From positions 1 through 10,819 of the forward strand of contig CAIMWY010000402.1 of NCBI GenBank assembly GCA_903845315.1: a DNA stretch of 10,819 bases, read 5' to 3'. The notes beneath the pieces were generated by a model. It saw nothing but the letters and a program-made list of their open reading frames with translations. It ran no database searches and was not told where the DNA came from. The DNA is from an uncultured Burkholderiales bacterium. Its GTDB lineage: Bacteria; Pseudomonadota; Gammaproteobacteria; Burkholderiales; Burkholderiaceae. Numbering within the stretch: position 1 is the stretch's first letter; each line of letters begins with the position of its first letter. The position numbers and the translations under genes are program-made. This document shows positions 7,374 through 10,819 of this stretch, piece by piece.

Positions 7374-7412
7374 AGTTGCCAATATAGCAACTTAAGTTCT
7401 TTATTGGCAACT
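7374..7412. promoter_or_regulatory. Candidate IclR operator: inverted and direct repeats over the promoter
   Basis: AGTTGCCAATA (7374-7384) is the perfect reverse complement of TATTGGCAACT (7402-7412), giving two 11-bp arms 17 bases apart. A third copy of the core, GCAACT, at 7387-7392 makes a second, tighter palindrome AGTTGC-N7-GCAACT (7374-7392). It also forms a direct repeat of GCAACTT (7387-7393 and 7407-7413) with a 20-bp period, close to two turns of the helix. The arms cover the -35 box and the -10 box of the predicted promoter. This layout fits binding of IclR dimers or a tetramer that blocks RNA polymerase. The assignment to this IclR protein rests on adjacency. Confidence 0.6.
7381..7410 (-). 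promoter_or_regulatory. Predicted sigma70 promoter of the iclR-led operon
   Basis: On the minus strand TTGCCA (7410-7405, five of six matches to TTGACA) is separated by 18 bases from TATATT (7386-7381, five of six matches to TATAAT). Transcription would start near 7374, about 20 bases before the regulator's ATG. The surrounding 70 bases (7361-7430) are about 30% GC, far below the coding sequence. No other equally good promoter was found inside the minus-strand block, where gaps are at most 49 bases. The start site is inferred, not observed. Confidence 0.6.
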
Positions 7413-7533
7413 TGGGCAAATTATGAAAGTCACGTGAGTGCCCTGTCAACGCCTGAGCAATCACCTGCGCGACACAGGCTTAGATCACGTAGGCGCGAAC
7501 GGGAGTTTGATCAGCGTTGACCGAAAGGGGGTT

Positions 7534-7555
7534 GCGCTGGGCTTTTCACCAGCGC
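7534..7555 (-). terminator. Hairpin downstream of the CorC-type gene, possible weak terminator
   Basis: GCGCTGG (7534-7540) and CCAGCGC (7549-7555) form a perfect 7-bp GC-rich stem with an 8-base loop. It lies 10 bases beyond the stop of the minus-strand CorC-type gene, where a terminator is expected. On that strand the stem is followed by AACCCCC rather than a run of T, so it is not a standard intrinsic terminator. It could assist Rho-dependent ending or protect the transcript end. The rest of the 7413-7565 spacer shows no gene and no other convincing structure. Confidence 0.3.
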
Positions 7556-7565
7556 TAGGAAAGGA

Positions 7566-8876
7566 TCAGCGGGTGGGGTGGGCCCAGGTGGCCAGTACCT
7601 TGTCGATGCGCCGACCATCGAGGTCGAGCACCTCCAACATCCACCCCGCGCACTCAAAGCGCTCAGCCACTTGGGGCAGGTGCCCCGCAATGGCCATCAC
7701 CAAACCGGCCACGGTGTTGTAGATGTCGCGCTCTTCATCGGGCAATTCGCGTATGTTCAAACGGGCTTTGAACTCGGCCACGGGCATCAAGCCATCGATC
7801 AACCAACTGCCGTCATCGCGCGGCGTGGCCCAGGCTTCGTCGGTGGCGGTGGCTTGCAGCAGTTCGCCTGTGATGGCTTCGAGCAAGTCACGCGGCGTCA
7901 TCAGCCCTTGCACCACACCGTACTCGTCCACCACCAACACCATGCGGCCGTGCGCTGTGGCCCGCTCCACAGGGCGACGGAATTGCTCCAACAAGTCCAA
8001 GCCACTCAAGGTCTCAGGCACAAAGGACACGGGCTTAGCCAATGTCTCGACCGTCATCTCAGTGCCAGGCGGCAGACGCAGCAGTTGCGACACACTGACC
8101 GCACCCACCACATCGTCCAATCCATCACGGCATACCGGGTACCACGAGTGCGCGCCTTGCGCGCCCACCTGCGCCAGCGCTTGCGGCACAGTGGTTTTGG
8201 CATCCAGCCACTCAATGTCGGAGCGGTGCACCATGATAGAGGTGAGGGAACGCTCGTCGAGGTTGAACACGTTTTGCACCATCTGGTGTTCATGCTGCTC
8301 AATCACGCCCGCATCCACCCCCTCGACCAAGCTGGCACTGATTTCTTCTTCGGTCATGGTTCGCCCAGCATGCACCTCCACCCGCAGCAGTTTGAGCATG
8401 GCACTGGTGCTGGCAGACAACAGACTGACAAACGGGCGCGCGATGGTGGCCAGGGCCAACATCAACGGGGCGGTCAAACGCGCCACGGGCTCGGGATAGA
8501 GCTGGCCAATGCGCTTGGGCACCAACTCGCCAAACAAGATGGTGCTGAAGGTGATCAAGGTCACCACCATGGCCGTGGCCAGCCCCTCGGCAAAACGATC
8601 GGCCACACCTTGGGTGAGCAACCAATCAGACACCTTGGCACTGAAAGCGGCTTCGCCCACGATGCCGCTGAGCACACCAATGGAGGTGATGCCGATTTGC
8701 ACTGTCGACAAAAATTGGGTGGGGTGCGCCATCAGCTTGAGCGCCGCCCGCGCCCCACTGTCGCCGGCCTCGTTGAGTGCGGCCAAGCGCGCTTTGCGAC
8801 TGGATGCCAAAGCCATCTCGGACATGGCAAACACGCCGTTCAAGAGGGTGAGTAAAACAATTAGCAAAACATCCAT
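7566..8876 (-). CDS. CNNM/CBS-pair/CorC_HlyC-domain membrane protein (hemolysin-like, possible Mg/Co efflux)
   Basis: A 436-residue integral membrane protein with the three-part architecture of the CorC/YfjD/TlyC group. An N-terminal CNNM (DUF21) membrane domain occupies about residues 1-165 and starts MDVLLIVLLTLLNGVFAMSEMALASSRKARL. It includes the conserved TVQIGITSIGVLSGIVGE (58-75) and FGELVPKRIG (115-124). A CBS-domain pair occupies about 210-338, with MVHRSDIEWLD and VVDEYGVVQGLMTPRDLLEAITGE. A CorC_HlyC domain (about 353-432) begins GSWLIDGLMPVAEF. Members are linked to magnesium or cobalt export and metal resistance; the hemolysin name is historical. I chose the ATG at 8876 because the CNNM domain normally begins MDxLL. 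The alternative TTG at 8885 has no better ribosome site. It is divergent from apaH, 41 bases away, and appears to be a single-gene unit. Confidence 0.92.
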   Translation of the reverse strand: MDVLLIVLLTLLNGVFAMSEMALASSRKARLAALNEAGDSGARAALKLMAHPTQFLSTVQIGITSIGVLSGIVGEAAFSAKVSDWLLTQGVADRFAEGLATAMVVTLITFSTILFGELVPKRIGQLYPEPVARLTAPLMLALATIARPFVSLLSASTSAMLKLLRVEVHAGRTMTEEEISASLVEGVDAGVIEQHEHQMVQNVFNLDERSLTSIMVHRSDIEWLDAKTTVPQALAQVGAQGAHSWYPVCRDGLDDVVGAVSVSQLLRLPPGTEMTVETLAKPVSFVPETLSGLDLLEQFRRPVERATAHGRMVLVVDEYGVVQGLMTPRDLLEAITGELLQATATDEAWATPRDDGSWLIDGLMPVAEFKARLNIRELPDEERDIYNTVAGLVMAIAGHLPQVAERFECAGWMLEVLDLDGRRIDKVLATWAHPTR

Positions 8877-8917
8877 GTGGGGCAATCGGGTGAAACAAGA
8901 TTAGAGACAATCCATCC
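8877..8917. promoter_or_regulatory. Short divergent intergenic region between the CorC-type gene and apaH
   Basis: Only 41 bases separate the two divergent start codons, so promoter elements for each gene must overlap the other gene's 5' end or each other. No clear pair of -35 and -10 boxes could be assigned on either strand, and neither start has a strong Shine-Dalgarno sequence. That promoters lie here is inferred from gene orientation only. Confidence 0.35.
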
Positions 8918-9766
8918 ATGGCACTTTACTTGATTGGTGACGTACAAGGCTGCGACGAAGCCTTGGCACGTTTACTCACCCACATTGACTTTTCTCCAAG
9001 CCGTGACACGCTGTACTTGCTGGGTGACTTGGTTAACCGAGGCCCCGACAACGTGGGCGTGTTGCGCCGTCTGATGGCCTTGGGCAGCAGCGCGCAATGC
9101 ATTTTGGGCAACCATGATTTGCACCTGTTGGCGGTGTCACAAGGGGTGCGCGCTGCACATCGGCAAGACACTATTGCCGACATCTTGAACGCGCCCGACC
9201 GCACGGTGTTGCTAGATTGGCTGCGCCAGCAGCACATGGCGATTCGCCTGGGGCAGGTGTTGATGGTGCATGCAGGCGTGCTGCCGCAGTGGACACCTGA
9301 ACAAACCTTGGCACTGGCGAGCGAAGTGGAAGACGTGTTGCGCGGTGACGCGCTGACCACCTTCATGCCGCAGATGTATGGCGGCCTGCCCAACCAGTGG
9401 CGCGATGACTTGCAAGGTGCCGACCGTTTGCGCGTGATCGTCAACGCACTCACGCGCATGCGTTTTTGCAATGCGCAAGGCGCGATGGATTTCAGTGTGA
9501 AAGAAAGCGCCGATCAAGCGCCTGAGGGTTTGATGCCCTGGTTCGAGGTGCCAGGCAGGCGCAGCGCCGATGCGATGGTGGCCTTTGGCCATTGGTCCAC
9601 GCTCAAAAAGGTGAACCAACCCAACGTGGTGTGTCTGGACGACGGCTGTGTGTGGGGCGGTTGCTTGAGCGCCTTGCGCATCGAGCAGCCAGAGGTCATT
9701 GGCGATGTGCGTCAATTGCCCGTTCTGAGTGTGACATGCCAGCAAGCCCTTGACCCGCTGGCATGA
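8918..9766 (+). CDS. apaH: Symmetrical bis(5'-nucleosyl)-tetraphosphatase
   Basis: A 282-residue cytoplasmic metallophosphatase of the ApaH family. It splits diadenosine tetraphosphate into two ADP and, in E. coli, also removes Np4 caps from RNA 5' ends. The metal-binding phosphoesterase motifs are complete: GDVQG (7-11), GDLVNRGP (36-43), GNHDLH (64-69), VHAG (117-120) and FGHW (223-226). The family C-terminal motif LDDGCVWGGCLSALR (240-254) is also present. The ATG start gives the canonical opening MALYLIGDVQGC, and the length matches the family. No strong Shine-Dalgarno sequence precedes it. In E. coli apaH sits with ksgA and apaG; here it stands alone, divergent from the CorC-type gene and convergent with a helicase gene 17 bases away. 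Nothing suggests a defect. Confidence 0.97.
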   Translation: MALYLIGDVQGCDEALARLLTHIDFSPSRDTLYLLGDLVNRGPDNVGVLRRLMALGSSAQCILGNHDLHLLAVSQGVRAAHRQDTIADILNAPDRTVLLDWLRQQHMAIRLGQVLMVHAGVLPQWTPEQTLALASEVEDVLRGDALTTFMPQMYGGLPNQWRDDLQGADRLRVIVNALTRMRFCNAQGAMDFSVKESADQAPEGLMPWFEVPGRRSADAMVAFGHWSTLKKVNQPNVVCLDDGCVWGGCLSALRIEQPEVIGDVRQLPVLSVTCQQALDPLA

Positions 9767-9783
9767 GTCTCAATGCATGAAAC

Positions 9784-10819
9784 TCAATCAGCGATTTTGA
9801 ACAAAGCCGCCACCTTGCGCTTGGGCTTGATGTTGGGCGACTTGCGCAGCGGCTCTTTGGGTGCAGTCACTTCACCCTCGGCACGCACCGGGGCTTCATA
9901 GGGTTTGTCAAAGAAGGGGTCGTGCGACGCGCGCGATGCAGGCGCGTAGTTGCTCTCGCGACGCGCGCGGCTTTGACCTTCAGGGGCGCGGGGTTTGTCG
10001 AGCACATCGCGTGGGTCATCTTCACCCCAGGCACGACGCCCGGTGTTGATGCGGCCGCGTGGACGGTCTTCTTCAAACTCCACGGCTTCGAGTTCGATCT
10101 TGGTCTTGAGCAATTTCTCAATGTCGGCCACCAAGCGTTGGTCGCTGCCCGATACAAAGCTGATGGCTTGACCCAAAGCACCTGCACGACCGGTGCGGCC
10201 AATGCGGTGCACATAGTCTTCGGCGTTGAACGGAATGTCAAAGTTAAACACCGCAGGCACGTCTTTGATGTCCAAGCCGCGTGCGGCCACATCGGTACAC
10301 ACCAGCAAGTCAACCTCGCCGCGCTTGAAAGCCTCTAGCGCCTTCAAACGTTCGTCTTGGCTCTTGTCGCCGTGCAAGGCGGTGGTGCGCAGGCCATCCC
10401 GCTCGAGTGAGCGGGCCAAGCGGGCGCAGCCCAGCTTGCTGTTGCAAAACACAAAGGCTTGGGTGATGCCATTGCTTTTGACCATTTGCTTGAGCGCACG
10501 GTATTTATCGTCCAAGCCCACGCTGAAGAAATGCTGCGACACGGTGGACGCAGTCTCGTTGGGGCGCGCCACTTCGATGGTGACGGGGTTTTGCAAATAG
10601 CTGCCGGCCAGGCGCTTGATCTCGGGCGAGAACGTGGCGGAGAACAGCAGCGTGGTGCGCTGCTTGGGCAAATGGCTCAAGATGCGTTGCAGGTCGGGCA
10701 AGAAACCAATGTCCAACATGCGGTCGGCTTCGTCGAGCACCACATATTCCACTTGGTTGAGCACCACGTTCTTGGCTTCGATGTGGTCGAGCAAACGCCC
10801 GGGCGTGGCCACCAGCACC
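9784..10819 (-). CDS. rhlE: DEAD-box ATP-dependent RNA helicase, RhlE-like, N-terminal part missing
   Basis: The visible 344 codons cover the second half of the first RecA domain, the whole second RecA domain and a basic tail. The frame runs off the right edge, so the Q motif, the Walker A motif and the start lie outside. Visible motifs, numbered from the first visible codon, are TPGRLLDH (5-12, motif Ib), VLDEADRMLDIGF (27-39, motif II), FSATFS (59-64, motif III), FVFCNSK (122-128), TDVAARGLDI (175-184, motif V) and HRIGRTGRAG (204-213, motif VI). RLVADIEKLLKTKIE follows, as in RhlE proteins. RhlE acts in ribosome maturation and with the RNA degradosome. The last 100 residues are charged and poorly conserved, ending KPKRKVAALFKIAD. 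Assignment to RhlE rather than another DEAD-box group is good but rests on the core sequence only. Confidence 0.92.
   Translation of the reverse strand, partial: VLVATPGRLLDHIEAKNVVLNQVEYVVLDEADRMLDIGFLPDLQRILSHLPKQRTTLLFSATFSPEIKRLAGSYLQNPVTIEVARPNETASTVSQHFFSVGLDDKYRALKQMVKSNGITQAFVFCNSKLGCARLARSLERDGLRTTALHGDKSQDERLKALEAFKRGEVDLLVCTDVAARGLDIKDVPAVFNFDIPFNAEDYVHRIGRTGRAGALGQAISFVSGSDQRLVADIEKLLKTKIELEAVEFEEDRPRGRINTGRRAWGEDDPRDVLDKPRAPEGQSRARRESNYAPASRASHDPFFDKPYEAPVRAEGEVTAPKEPLRKSPNIKPKRKVAALFKIAD

Noticed and set aside
7440..7533. Weak CCTG/CAGG repeats and repeated GATCACG/TCACGTG words in the spacer
   Set aside because: The arms are four to five bases with irregular spacing, which is not distinguishable from chance.
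7578..8855. Open frame of 425 codons on the plus strand, opposite the CorC-type gene
   Set aside because: It is almost fully antisense to a well-conserved membrane protein, is very rich in His and Gln, and shows no domain or ribosome site.
9764..9786. Short inverted repeat TGAGT...ACTCA between the convergent apaH and helicase stops, considered as a bidirectional terminator
   Set aside because: The stem is only five bases, includes the stop codons themselves and has no T-run on either side.

Overview
The window looks like chromosomal DNA of a betaproteobacterium of the order Burkholderiales, probably Comamonadaceae. This is an inference from the abundance of Bug-type periplasmic binding proteins, the moderately high GC coding sequence and the types of housekeeping genes. 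Coding density is very high. There are no RNA genes, insertion sequences or CRISPR arrays, and no gene-free stretch longer than about 210 bases.

Left edge (1-400, + strand): the C-terminal part of a Bug-family binding protein. It runs convergently into the block that follows.

Main block (410-7353, all on the minus strand): seven genes with gaps of 6 to 49 bases, read from right to left. They are an IclR-type regulator, two small MaoC-type hot-dog proteins, an AMP-forming acyl-CoA synthetase, two tandem Bug binding proteins and a UbiD-family decarboxylase. This reads as a catabolic operon. The Bug proteins would capture an organic acid in the periplasm, the ligase would make its CoA thioester, the MaoC pair would hydrate an enoyl-CoA, and UbiD would remove a carboxyl group using prenylated FMN. 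The substrate cannot be read from sequence. The transporter membrane subunits (TctA/TctB) and the prenyl-FMN synthase UbiX are not in the window.

Two details stand out in this block. The ligase carries a one-base frameshift in a G4 run (4100-4103) that removes the C-terminal segment with the catalytic lysine; the remainder is intact in the next frame. The AT-rich region before the regulator holds a good sigma70-like promoter whose -35 and -10 boxes are overlapped by an 11-bp perfect inverted repeat, plus a direct repeat spaced 20 bp. This is a strong candidate operator for IclR autocontrol of the whole operon.

Right part (7566-10819): ordinary housekeeping genes. They are a CNNM/CBS/CorC_HlyC membrane protein (minus), a divergent apaH diadenosine tetraphosphatase (plus) and, converging on apaH, a RhlE-like DEAD-box RNA helicase cut by the window end (minus).
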